Assembly: GCF_052065695.1 (NCBI RefSeq)
Contig: NZ_JBQHTM010000055.1
Coordinates: 1-18,023, forward strand
DNA: 18,023 nt
Source of the DNA: Intestinimonas sp052065695
GTDB taxonomy: Bacteria > Bacillota > Clostridia > Oscillospirales > Oscillospiraceae
Reading direction: 5' to 3'
A program made the position numbers and the translations under genes. Positions 1 to 7,518 of the stretch are shown here, piece after piece. Positions within the stretch are counted from its first letter, which is position 1. Each line of letters opens with the position of its first letter. The notes beneath the pieces were generated by a model. That model saw only the letters and a program-made list of their open reading frames with translations. It ran no database searches and was not told the DNA's origin.

Positions 1-15
1 GACGACAGGATCATA

Positions 16-46
16 CCGGCCATGGAGCGCTCCATGGCCGGTTTTT
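16..46 (+). terminator. Intrinsic terminator of the upstream gene
   Basis: A perfect palindrome has 12-nt arms at 16-27 and 30-41 separated by only two bases, so the real loop must open by one or two pairs. It is followed by five T residues at 42-46. It presumably ends a plus-strand gene lying left of the window. The next promoter begins three bases later. Confidence 0.85.
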
Positions 47-48
47 CG

Positions 49-77
49 TTGCCTTTCCCGGGGAAAGCGGGTATGAT
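49..77 (+). promoter_or_regulatory. Sigma-A type promoter for the M42 peptidase gene
   Basis: TTGCCT at 49-54 and TATGAT at 72-77 are separated by 17 bases, close to the sigma-A consensus. Transcription would start near 84, about 30 nt before the chosen ATG. This also argues against the longer reading frame that opens at 22, which lies upstream of the promoter. Confidence 0.7.
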
Positions 78-114
78 AGGGGGGATAAAACACCAATGGG
101 AAGGAAGGAAACTT

Positions 115-1155
115 ATGGACTTTAACGGCTGCAAGGATTTTCTCATGGAGACGGCAAAGACCCTCCTGACCACCGACTCCCCCAGCGGCTTCACCCGCCG
201 GGCGGTGGAGGCGGCGGAGGGCGTCGCCCGGGGCCTGGGCTACGCCACCCGCCGCACCAACAAGGGCGGACTGGTCATCGAGGTGCCCGGCCGGGAGCAC
301 ACCAAGAAGGTGGGCCTGTGCGCCCACATCGACACCCTGGGCCTCATGTGCCGGTCCATTGGCCCCAAGGGGGAGCTGATGGTGACCAAGATCGGCGGCC
401 CCCTCATGCCCACCCTGGACGGGGAGTACTGCAAGATCTACACCCGGGAGGGCAAGGTGTACACCGGTACCGTCCTCTCCCTCTCCCCCGCCAGCCACGT
501 CTTTGACGACGCCGCCACCCGGCCCCGGGACGAGCAGAACATGTACGTCCGTCTGGACGAGGTGGTCAAGACCGCCGAGGACGTCCGGGCCCTGGGCATC
601 GAGGTGGGGGACTATATCTGCTTTGACCCCAAGACCACCGTCACCGAGAGCGGCTTTTTGAAGTCCCGGTTCATCGACGACAAGGGGAGCGCCTCCTGCC
701 TGCTCACCCTGCTGAAGCTGATGGCCGACGACGGGGTGAAGCCCCGGTATGACACCGAGATCCACCTCACCGTCTACGAGGAGGTGGGCCACGGCGGCGC
801 CACCATCCCCTGGGACTATGACGAGCTGCTGGCGGTGGACATGGGCTGCGTGGGCCTGGACCTCACCTGCACCGAGGAGCAGGTGTCCATCTGCGCCAAG
901 GACTCCTCCGGGCCCTACGACTACGACATGGTGAGCCGCCTGGTGGCCCTGGCCAAGGCCAATGGGGTGGACTACGCCGTGGACGTCTACCCCCACTACT
1001 CGTCCGACGTGTCGGTGGCCTGGAAGGCGGGCAGCGACGCCAAGGCCGCCCTCATCGGCCCCGGCGTCCAGGCCTCCCACGGCATGGAGCGCACCCACTT
1101 CCACGGCATGCGGGAGACCATCAAGCTCATCGCTCTCTATCTGGAGTGCGCGTAA
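115..1155 (+). CDS. M42-family metallopeptidase (aminopeptidase/endoglucanase-type)
   Basis: 346 residues, the usual length for cytosolic M42 di-metal aminopeptidases, which trim N-terminal residues from peptides and form large oligomers. Visible metal-site motifs: AHIDTLG with H71 and D73, FIDDKGS with D188/D189, the YEEVGHGG segment with E222/E223 (base and ligand), VDMG with D242, and a late ASHGMERTH segment with H322 and H328. There is no signal peptide. The start at 115 is chosen because AAGGAAGG at 101-108 precedes it with good spacing and the promoter lies at 49-77. The gene appears monocistronic, with 564 non-coding bases after it. The family is clear; the substrate cannot be read from the sequence. 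Confidence 0.92.
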   Translation: MDFNGCKDFLMETAKTLLTTDSPSGFTRRAVEAAEGVARGLGYATRRTNKGGLVIEVPGREHTKKVGLCAHIDTLGLMCRSIGPKGELMVTKIGGPLMPTLDGEYCKIYTREGKVYTGTVLSLSPASHVFDDAATRPRDEQNMYVRLDEVVKTAEDVRALGIEVGDYICFDPKTTVTESGFLKSRFIDDKGSASCLLTLLKLMADDGVKPRYDTEIHLTVYEEVGHGGATIPWDYDELLAVDMGCVGLDLTCTEEQVSICAKDSSGPYDYDMVSRLVALAKANGVDYAVDVYPHYSSDVSVAWKAGSDAKAALIGPGVQASHGMERTHFHGMRETIKLIALYLECA

Positions 1156-1196
1156 GGGACTGAAGGGGACCCTCATTTGCGCCTGTGTTTCGGGTA

Positions 1197-1222
1197 GGGC
1201 GGGCGGCTGAGAAGCCTCGCCC
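1197..1222. repeat. Degenerate member of a short GC-rich hairpin family
   Basis: GGGCG at 1197-1201 pairs with CGCCC at 1218-1222, with an imperfect interior. It is preceded by GTA and followed by CCACAA. This resembles the better-paired copies at 11334, 12024, 12079 and 15445, but it is the weakest of the set. Confidence 0.35.
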
Positions 1223-1228
1223 CACAAT

Positions 1229-1561
1229 AGAGGGAATACCAGTCAGCGGTGCTACGTCCCGATTCCCACCCGCGCAGGCGGCGAAAAAATGTGGGATAGG
1301 ACCACAGCTTGTCTCTGTTCCACCGGCGGAGTCTCCTGTGGACGGTGCTGGTCCACAATGGGGGCGTAAAGCCAGGCCGCCGGATTCCTATTTGGGACCA
1401 CTCAACCCGCACGGGAGCCCCTTTTTCTTTGGATTCCAAAAACCGTTCTTTTTCCAGCAGGGAAAAAGAAACGGGTTTTGACCGTCTCCCCCGTCCTTTC
1501 ACGTATGTTGATAAGGAAATCCATTTTATCAGCCCACCCTCATCCGTCTGGCCTTCGGCCA
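1229..1561 (+). repeat. Interspersed repeat, copy A
   Basis: Non-coding DNA that recurs in the window. Positions 1229-1504 align almost base for base with 17640-17912 and, on the opposite strand, with 15440 down to about 15187. A 25-nt block at 1537-1561 is identical to the complement of 15113-15137; about 30 unrelated bases separate it from the core. The core ends in a hairpin, arms about 1443-1455 and 1461-1474, followed by GTTTT. The copy begins 74 nt after the M42 stop codon and has the same orientation as that gene. No terminal inverted repeats or transposase are visible. Confidence 0.85.
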
Positions 1562-1593
1562 TCCGCCTTTCCCCTTCCAGGGGGAATGTTTTA

Positions 1594-1630
1594 GGACCCG
1601 TCCCTCCCCGCCGGAGGGGCGGGTCCTTTT
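1594..1630 (+). terminator. Intrinsic terminator upstream of recJ
   Basis: Fourteen-base arms at 1594-1607 and 1613-1626 pair fully with one G-T pair around a 5-nt loop. TTTT follows at 1627-1630, then CC and another four T residues. It ends transcription from the M42 gene or the repeat before the recJ promoter starts. Confidence 0.8.
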
Positions 1631-1656
1631 CCTTTTGCCATACCCTGGACTTTCCC

Positions 1657-1685
1657 TTGTAAGTGTCGGGGGGATTTGGTATAAT
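1657..1685 (+). promoter_or_regulatory. Sigma-A promoter for the recJ-rel cluster
   Basis: TTGTAA at 1657-1662 and a perfect TATAAT at 1680-1685 have 17-base spacing. The predicted start near 1692 leaves a leader of about 28 nt before the recJ ATG at 1720. No LexA-like box is seen here. Confidence 0.75.
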
Positions 1686-1719
1686 AAAAGTTGATTTTTT
1701 GAAATTTGAGGGCAAACGG

Positions 1720-3789
1720 ATGAAGTACAAGAAATGGAATCTGGCAGCCCCGGAAAGGAGCGCCGTGGAAGGGCTGCGGAGGGCCGGACTGCCGGCTCTG
1801 GCTGCCTTGGTGTTGTGCGCCCGTGGGCTGGACGCCCCGGAGGCGGCCCAGGACTTTTTGTCCGCCGGGGAGGCGCCCCTCCATGACCCCTTCCTCCTCA
1901 GGGACATGGACAAGGCGGCGGCCCGGCTGACGCTGGCCTTAGAGCGCGGGGAGTCCATCGCCGTCTACGGCGACTACGATGTGGACGGCATCACGTCCAC
2001 CTGTCTTTTGACCCAGTTCCTCCGGAGCCGGGGGGGCCAGGTCATCCCGTACATCCCCGACCGGCTGGAGGAGGGCTACGGCCTCAACCAAGAGGCGGTG
2101 GACCACCTGCACCAGGCGGGGGTGAGTCTCATCGTGACGGTGGACTGCGGCATCACCGCCGTGGCCGAGACCGACTACGCCAACAGCCTTGGCATGGAGG
2201 TCATCATCACCGACCACCACGAGTGCAAGGAGGACCTCCCCGCCGCCGCGGCGGTGGTGGACCCCCACCGGAGCGACTGCGGCTACCCCTTTCCCTGCCT
2301 GGCCGGGGTGGGGGTGGCTCTGAAGCTGGCCCTGGCCCTCACCCCGCCGGAGGGGCGGCAGGCGGTCTTTGAGCGCTGTTCCGACCTGGCCGCCGTGGGC
2401 ACGGTGGCCGACGTCATGAGCCTCACCGGGGAGAACCGGACCATCGTCCGGCAGGGGCTCCGGGCCCTGGCCCACACCCGCCGGCCCGGCTTCAAGGCCC
2501 TCATCCGGGAGGCGGGGGCGGAGAGCCGGTGTCTCACCGCCACGGGCATCGGCTTTACCCTGGCGCCCCGGATCAACGCCGCCGGGCGCATGGGGAAGGC
2601 CTGGGTGGCCGCCGAGCTCCTCCTCACCGACGACCCCGCCCGGGCGGAGCTGCTGGCCAAGGAGCTGTGTGAGCTCAACCGGGAGCGGCAGGCCATCGAG
2701 GCGGACATCTACCAGGAGTGCCTCTCCCGCCTGGAGCGGGAATCGGCTGCCCCCCGCCGGGCCCTGGTCCTCTCCGGGGAAAACTGGCACCAGGGGGTGG
2801 TGGGCATTGTGGCCTCCCGCCTGGCCGAGCGGTACTCCTGCCCCACCTTCATGATCTGCCTCCAGGACGGCAAGGGGAAGGGCTCCTGCCGGAGCTTTGG
2901 CGGCTTCAATCTGTTCAAGGCCCTGGAGTCCTGCGCCGACCTGCTGGAGGGCTTCGGGGGCCACGCCCTGGCCGCCGGCTTTACCATTCTGGAGGAGAAC
3001 ATCGACGCATTCCGGAAGCGGGTGGAGGAATGTGTGGAGACCTGGAGCGGCGGGGCCGAGCTGGTGTCGGTGCTGAACATCAACGCCGAGCTCCCCGACC
3101 CCGCCCTCCTCACCGTGGAGGAGGTCCAGGGCCTGGGGGTGCTGGAGCCCTACGGGGCGGGCAACCCCAAGCCGGTGTTCTCCCTGTCGGGCTGTACCGT
3201 GTCCACCCTCAACGAGGTGGGGGGCGGCCGGCACCTGAAGCTGCGCTTAAGCCGCTGCGGCCACAGCCTGGACGCCATCTTCTTCTCCGTGACGGCCCGG
3301 ATGGCGGGCCTGGCCCCCGGGGACCGGGTGGACGTGGCCTTTACCCCCCAGATAAACGAATTCCGGGGCACCCGGTCGGTGCAGCTCCAGCTGTGCGATC
3401 TGCGCCCCGCCCCCACCCGCATGGAGGCCGAGCAGGCCCTCTACGACCGCCTGCGGCAGGGGGAGAACCTGACCGCCCGGGAGGCGGCCGCCCTCATCCC
3501 CAGCCGGGCGGAATTTGCCGCCGTGTGGCGGTATCTCAGCGGCCACGCCCGGCAGGGCCGGGTGGAGGACACCGCCCGCCGTCTGGCCCGGGGGGTCTCC
3601 CGGACCTACGGCATCAAGGAGACCGTCATGCGGACCATGGTCTGCCTGGAGGTCCTGGATGAGCACGGGCTCATCCGGGTGGAGCAGTCCACCGACCACC
3701 TGCGCATTGACCTGTGTCAGGTGGAGGGCAAGGTGGATCTGGAGGACTCCGCCCTCATGAAGCGGCTGCGCCGCCTCTCCCAGCGTTGA
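1720..3789 (+). CDS. recJ: Single-stranded-DNA-specific exonuclease RecJ
   Basis: 689 residues. RecJ degrades single-stranded DNA 5' to 3' in recombination and mismatch or base-excision repair. The DHH phosphoesterase core is clear: DYDVDG at residues 85-90, TVDCG, the DHH triplet at 165-167, then a VDPHR segment. The DHHA1 part carries the GGHALAAGF motif around 413-421. An OB-like region and an extra C-terminal domain (about 560-689) follow, as in long Firmicute RecJ proteins and unlike the shorter E. coli enzyme. The start at 1720 has GAGGG seven bases upstream; an in-frame GTG at 1663 lies upstream of the predicted transcription start and is rejected. rel begins 37 bp downstream, so co-transcription is likely. 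Confidence 0.95.
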   Translation: MKYKKWNLAAPERSAVEGLRRAGLPALAALVLCARGLDAPEAAQDFLSAGEAPLHDPFLLRDMDKAAARLTLALERGESIAVYGDYDVDGITSTCLLTQFLRSRGGQVIPYIPDRLEEGYGLNQEAVDHLHQAGVSLIVTVDCGITAVAETDYANSLGMEVIITDHHECKEDLPAAAAVVDPHRSDCGYPFPCLAGVGVALKLALALTPPEGRQAVFERCSDLAAVGTVADVMSLTGENRTIVRQGLRALAHTRRPGFKALIREAGAESRCLTATGIGFTLAPRINAAGRMGKAWVAAELLLTDDPARAELLAKELCELNRERQAIEADIYQECLSRLERESAAPRRALVLSGENWHQGVVGIVASRLAERYSCPTFMICLQDGKGKGSCRSFGGFNLFKALESCADLLEGFGGHALAAGFTILEENIDAFRKRVEECVETWSGGAELVSVLNINAELPDPALLTVEEVQGLGVLEPYGAGNPKPVFSLSGCTVSTLNEVGGGRHLKLRLSRCGHSLDAIFFSVTARMAGLAPGDRVDVAFTPQINEFRGTRSVQLQLCDLRPAPTRMEAEQALYDRLRQGENLTAREAAALIPSRAEFAAVWRYLSGHARQGRVEDTARRLARGVSRTYGIKETVMRTMVCLEVLDEHGLIRVEQSTDHLRIDLCQVEGKVDLEDSALMKRLRRLSQR

Positions 3790-3826
3790 AGGCCGGGACG
3801 GGGCGCATTTTAGAAGAGGTGATCGT

Positions 3827-6049
3827 ATGGACCCCGTCTTGGAGAGCTATCACGCCCTGGAAGACAAGATCAAACAATATAACCACAACCTGGACACCAA
3901 GCGGCTCTACGCCGCCTTCCAGTACGCCGACCAGGCCCATTCGGGGCAGCTGCGCAAGGACGGCTCCCCCTATATCACCCACCCCCTGGCGGTGGCCGAG
4001 ATCGTGGCCGAGCTGGAGCTGGACACCGACTCCATCATCGCCGCCCTCCTCCACGACTGCATCGAGGACACCGGCTCCACCCATGAGGACATCGCCAAGC
4101 TCTTCGGACCCACGGTGGCCGACCTGGTGGAGGGGGTCACCAAGCTGACCCGGGTGCAGTACACCTCCAAGGAAGAGGAGCAGATGGAGAACCTGCGCAA
4201 GATGCTCATGGCCATGGCCAAGGACATCCGGGTCATCCTCATCAAGATCTGCGACCGGCTCCACAACATGCGCACCATGGAGTACCAGACCCCCCGCAAG
4301 CAGCGGGAGAAGGCCCTGGAGACCATGGAGATCTACGCCCCCATCGCCCACCGGCTGGGCATGCAGAAGATCAAGTGGGAGCTGGAGGACATCTCCCTGC
4401 GGTATCTGGACCCGGTGGGCTACCAGGAGATCGGGGACGAGCTCATCCGCCGCTCCTCCGCCCACGAGGAGTTCATGGCCAGCATCCAGAAAAAGATCCA
4501 GGACCGGCTGGCCGAGGAGGGCATCCAGGCCACCGTCTACGGCCGGGTGAAGCACATCTACTCCATCTACCGAAAAATGTTCGCCCAGAACAAGACCCTG
4601 GACGAGATCTTCGACCTCTACGCCTTCCGGGTCATCGTGGACGACACCAACGAGTGCTACAACGTCCTGGGCTGTATCCACGACCTCTTCAAGCCGGTGC
4701 TGGGCCGGTTCAAGGACTATATCGGCACCCCCAAGCCCAACGGCTACCAGTCCCTCCACACCACCGTCATCGGCCGGGAGGGCATCCCCTTCGAGGTGCA
4801 GATCCGCACCTGGGATATGCACCACACGGCGGAATACGGCATCGCCGCCCACTGGAAGTACAAGCAGGGCCTGGCCAACGACAAGCTGGGCACCGAGGAG
4901 GCCTTCGAGTGGGTCCGGAAGCTGCTGGAGAGCCAGCAGGACACCGAGGCTGAGGAGTACGTCCGCACGCTGAAGGTGGACCTCTTCGCCGACGAGGTGT
5001 TCGTGTTCACCCCCCGGGGCGACGTGGTCAACCTGCCCGCCGGAGCCACCCCCATCGACTTTGCCTACAACATCCACTCCGCCGTGGGCAACGCCATGAC
5101 GGGATGCAAGGTCAACGGGCGTATCGTCACCTTTGACTATCAGCTCCAGTCCGGCGACATCGTGGAGGTCATCACCTCCAAGTCGGCCCACGGCCCCAGC
5201 CGGGACTGGATGAAGATCTGCAAGTCCAACGAGGCCCGCAATAAGATCAAGCAGTGGTTCAAGAAGGAGCGCCGGGAGGAGAACATCGTCACCGGCCGGG
5301 CCATGTTCGAGTCGGAGCTCAAGCGGGCCGGCATCCAGCTGGCCGCCATCACCGGCGAGGACGTCCTCCCCCACCTCCTCAAGAAGGTGGGTTCCGGCAG
5401 CCTGGACGACCTCTACGCCGCCATCGGCTACGGCGGCATGACCGCCCAGAAGGCGGTCAACCGCATCCGGGACGAGCTGCTGCGCATCAACCGGGACAAG
5501 ACCGAGAAGGCCAACGCCGAGCGACTGGCCGCCCAGGCCAACTCCCCCCAGCTCTCCGCCCCCGCCAAGCTCATCCCCGGCGCCAAGCGCAGCGAGTCGG
5601 GCATCATCGTGGAGGGACTGGACAACTGCCTGGTGAAGTTCGCCAAGTGCTGCACCCCGGTGCCCGGGGACCCGGTGGTGGGCTTCATCACCCGGGGCTT
5701 CGGCGTGTCGGTCCACCGGCAGGACTGCCCCAACGCCGACCCCGCCAAGCGCAAGCCCGAGGAGGCCGGCCGCTGGGTGAAGGTCTCCTGGGGCGAGAGC
5801 GACCAGACCGGCTACCAGACCTCTCTGGAGATCTCCGCCAAGGACCGGGACGGCCTGGCCCTGGATGTGACCATGGCCCTCACCGCCGCCAAGGTGAAGG
5901 TGAGCAGCTTCTCCGCCCGGGGCCTCCCCGACGGCTACGCCCTGGTGTCGGTGGTGCTGGAGGTCAAGGACCGCAACGAGCTCACCAGCCTCATCAACAA
6001 GCTGGGCCAGATCTCCGGCGTCTACCAGGTCAAGCGGGCCACCGGCTGA
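3827..6049 (+). CDS. rel: Bifunctional (p)ppGpp synthetase/hydrolase Rel
   Basis: 740 residues, full length for the Rel/SpoT family. It makes (p)ppGpp from GTP/GDP and ATP under amino-acid starvation and hydrolyses it otherwise. Domains in order: HD hydrolase with the HDCIED motif (H76-D77); synthetase with RFKDYI starting at R294 and EVQIRT at 323-328; TGS domain at about 390-455; a zinc-finger-like region with C608-C609 and a later DC pair; C-terminal ACT domain at about 665-740. The RxKD signature in the synthetase loop is the basic form typical of bifunctional Rel rather than the acidic form of monofunctional RelA. AGAGGTG precedes the ATG. In B. subtilis apt lies between recJ and relA; here nothing does. 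Confidence 0.96.
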   Translation: MDPVLESYHALEDKIKQYNHNLDTKRLYAAFQYADQAHSGQLRKDGSPYITHPLAVAEIVAELELDTDSIIAALLHDCIEDTGSTHEDIAKLFGPTVADLVEGVTKLTRVQYTSKEEEQMENLRKMLMAMAKDIRVILIKICDRLHNMRTMEYQTPRKQREKALETMEIYAPIAHRLGMQKIKWELEDISLRYLDPVGYQEIGDELIRRSSAHEEFMASIQKKIQDRLAEEGIQATVYGRVKHIYSIYRKMFAQNKTLDEIFDLYAFRVIVDDTNECYNVLGCIHDLFKPVLGRFKDYIGTPKPNGYQSLHTTVIGREGIPFEVQIRTWDMHHTAEYGIAAHWKYKQGLANDKLGTEEAFEWVRKLLESQQDTEAEEYVRTLKVDLFADEVFVFTPRGDVVNLPAGATPIDFAYNIHSAVGNAMTGCKVNGRIVTFDYQLQSGDIVEVITSKSAHGPSRDWMKICKSNEARNKIKQWFKKERREENIVTGRAMFESELKRAGIQLAAITGEDVLPHLLKKVGSGSLDDLYAAIGYGGMTAQKAVNRIRDELLRINRDKTEKANAERLAAQANSPQLSAPAKLIPGAKRSESGIIVEGLDNCLVKFAKCCTPVPGDPVVGFITRGFGVSVHRQDCPNADPAKRKPEEAGRWVKVSWGESDQTGYQTSLEISAKDRDGLALDVTMALTAAKVKVSSFSARGLPDGYALVSVVLEVKDRNELTSLINKLGQISGVYQVKRATG

Positions 6050-6071
6050 TGGGCCGCCGAGGAGCCAAGCC

Positions 6072-6269
6072 ATGACAGAGAGAGAAGCACGACTGGACAG
6101 GAAGCTGTCCCAGGCCTTCGCCGGGGGCGGCATCCGCCGCCGGGAGCTGCGGCTCACCGACGAGGAGGCCGCCTGGGCGGCGGCCCGGTATCCCGTCCGG
6201 GTGGTCCCCATGGGTCCCGGCGGAGATAAAAACTGGTATGAGATCATCTTTCAGGGAGCTGAACCATGA
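6072..6269 (+). CDS. Small conserved-looking protein of unknown function (65 aa)
   Basis: I do not recognise this protein. It is 65 residues, highly charged and soluble-looking: a basic/acidic helix-prone N-terminal half (EREARLDRKLS, then RRRELRLTDEEAAW) followed by a C-terminal part rich in prolines and aromatics ending near NWYEIIF. No membrane segment, cysteine or known motif is visible. GAGGAG at 6058-6063 gives a good ribosome binding site. Its stop codon overlaps the next ATG in an ATGA arrangement at 6266-6269, which implies translational coupling to the ATP-grasp ligase. It starts 22 bp after rel. Coding status is supported by RBS, spacing and coupling; function is open. Confidence 0.7.
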   Translation: MTEREARLDRKLSQAFAGGGIRRRELRLTDEEAAWAAARYPVRVVPMGPGGDKNWYEIIFQGAEP

Positions 6270-7477
6270 TGGAGACATCCTTCCTCCCCCTCCTCTTCGG
6301 CGGGGACATCAACGTATACAGCATGGCCCGGGCCTTCCATGAGGCCTACGGCATCCGCTCCACCGCCTATGGCAAGTTCGCCACCGGCGTGTGCTATGAA
6401 AGCGCCATCCTGGACTACCGGGTGTGCGCCAAGAACGAGGACGGGCCCACCTTCTACGACAACGTGTGTAAATTCGCCCGGGCCAACCCGGACAAGACGG
6501 TGCTGGTCATCGGCTGCGGCGACAGTTACGTGAAGCTGGCGGCCCAGTACAAAGACCGGTTCCCCGCCAACGTCATCGCCCCCTATATCGACCTGGAGCT
6601 CATGGAGGAGCTCACCGACAAAGAGCGGTTTTATGAGCTGTGCGACAAGTACGGCATCGACCACCCGTCCACCTTCGTCTACCGGAAGGAGATGGGCCAC
6701 GACTTCGAGCTGCCCTTTGAGCCCCCCTATATCTGCAAGCCGGCCAACGGGGTCCACTACTGGGAGCACGACTTTCCCGGCAGTGAGAAGGTCTTTACCC
6801 TTCCCGACCGGGCCAGTCTGGAGGCCACATTGGACAAGATCTACGCCGCCGGCTACCCCGACGCCATGATTATCCAGGAGTTCATCCCCGGGGACGACAG
6901 CTTCATGCGGGTCCTCACCTGCTACTCCGATGAGCATGCTCAGGTGAAGCTCATGTGCCTGGGCCATGTGCTGCTGGAGGAGCACACCCCCCACGGCATC
7001 GGCAACCACGCCGTCATCATCACCGAGCCCGCCGACGGCCTCAGTGAGAAGTTCCAGGCCTTCCTGGAGGACGTGGGTTTTACCGGCTTTTCCAACTTCG
7101 ACATCAAGTACGACCAGCGGGACGGGCAGTTCAAGGCCTTTGAGATCAACACCCGCCAGGGCCGCAGCAACTACTATGTGACCGGGGCGGGCTACAACCT
7201 GGCCAAGCTCCTGGTGGCCGACCGGGTGGAGCACAAGGCCCTGGAGCCCATCATCACCCGGAACCGCTCGCTGTGGATGGTGGTCCCCCACAAGGTGGCC
7301 TTCGACTATACCCCCAAGCGCTACCACCAGGAGATGAAGGCGCTCATCCGGGCCGGGGCGGTGACCAACCCCCTCCTCTACGGACCCGACGCCGCCTTCA
7401 AGCGTAAACTGAAGCTGGAGAAAAATCAGCTGGGGCACTTCGTGAAGTTCAAAAAGTACTACCACCGGCCGGACTGA
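6266..7477 (+). CDS. ATP-grasp carboxylate-amine ligase (D-aspartate-ligase-like)
   Basis: 403 residues with an ATP-grasp layout: N-terminal pre-ATP-grasp part, a nucleotide-binding lysine in YICKPAN (K158), the hinge IIQEFIPGDD (203-211), and the metal/phosphate site FEINTRQGRSNYY (292-304; E293, N295, R297). The family joins a carboxylate to an amine through an acyl-phosphate. The EINxRQGRSNYY region resembles ligases of the D-aspartate ligase type that add a residue to the peptidoglycan side chain. Substrate is inferred only from that resemblance and could be different. No signal peptide or membrane segment. AGGGAG lies before the start; ATG codons at 6266 and 6269 are both possible. Confidence 0.8.
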   Translation: MMETSFLPLLFGGDINVYSMARAFHEAYGIRSTAYGKFATGVCYESAILDYRVCAKNEDGPTFYDNVCKFARANPDKTVLVIGCGDSYVKLAAQYKDRFPANVIAPYIDLELMEELTDKERFYELCDKYGIDHPSTFVYRKEMGHDFELPFEPPYICKPANGVHYWEHDFPGSEKVFTLPDRASLEATLDKIYAAGYPDAMIIQEFIPGDDSFMRVLTCYSDEHAQVKLMCLGHVLLEEHTPHGIGNHAVIITEPADGLSEKFQAFLEDVGFTGFSNFDIKYDQRDGQFKAFEINTRQGRSNYYVTGAGYNLAKLLVADRVEHKALEPIITRNRSLWMVVPHKVAFDYTPKRYHQEMKALIRAGAVTNPLLYGPDAAFKRKLKLEKNQLGHFVKFKKYYHRPD

Positions 7478-7485
7478 GGTGCCCG

Positions 7486-7512
7486 ATGCCCATTCTGCGC
7501 AATAGTGAGTGA
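7486..7512 (+). other. Possible 8-codon leader ORF before the GH13 gene
   Basis: ATG at 7486 opens a frame coding MPILRNSE and ending at TGA 7510-7512, with GAGGTG at 7476-7481 at usable spacing. The stop overlaps a second ATG (TGATG), which is itself followed at once by TAG. The GH13 GTG start lies 7 nt beyond and has only a weak ribosome binding site of its own, so re-initiation after this peptide is conceivable. Chance occurrence is equally possible. Confidence 0.25.
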
Positions 7513-7518
7513 TGTAGT

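Noticed and set aside
22..114. Longer N-terminus for the M42 peptidase starting at 22
   Set aside because: It would start inside the upstream terminator and before the promoter; the ATG at 115 has a good RBS.
3755..6247. 830-codon minus-strand open frame opposite rel
   Set aside because: Antisense shadow of rel with low-complexity composition and no suitable start signals.
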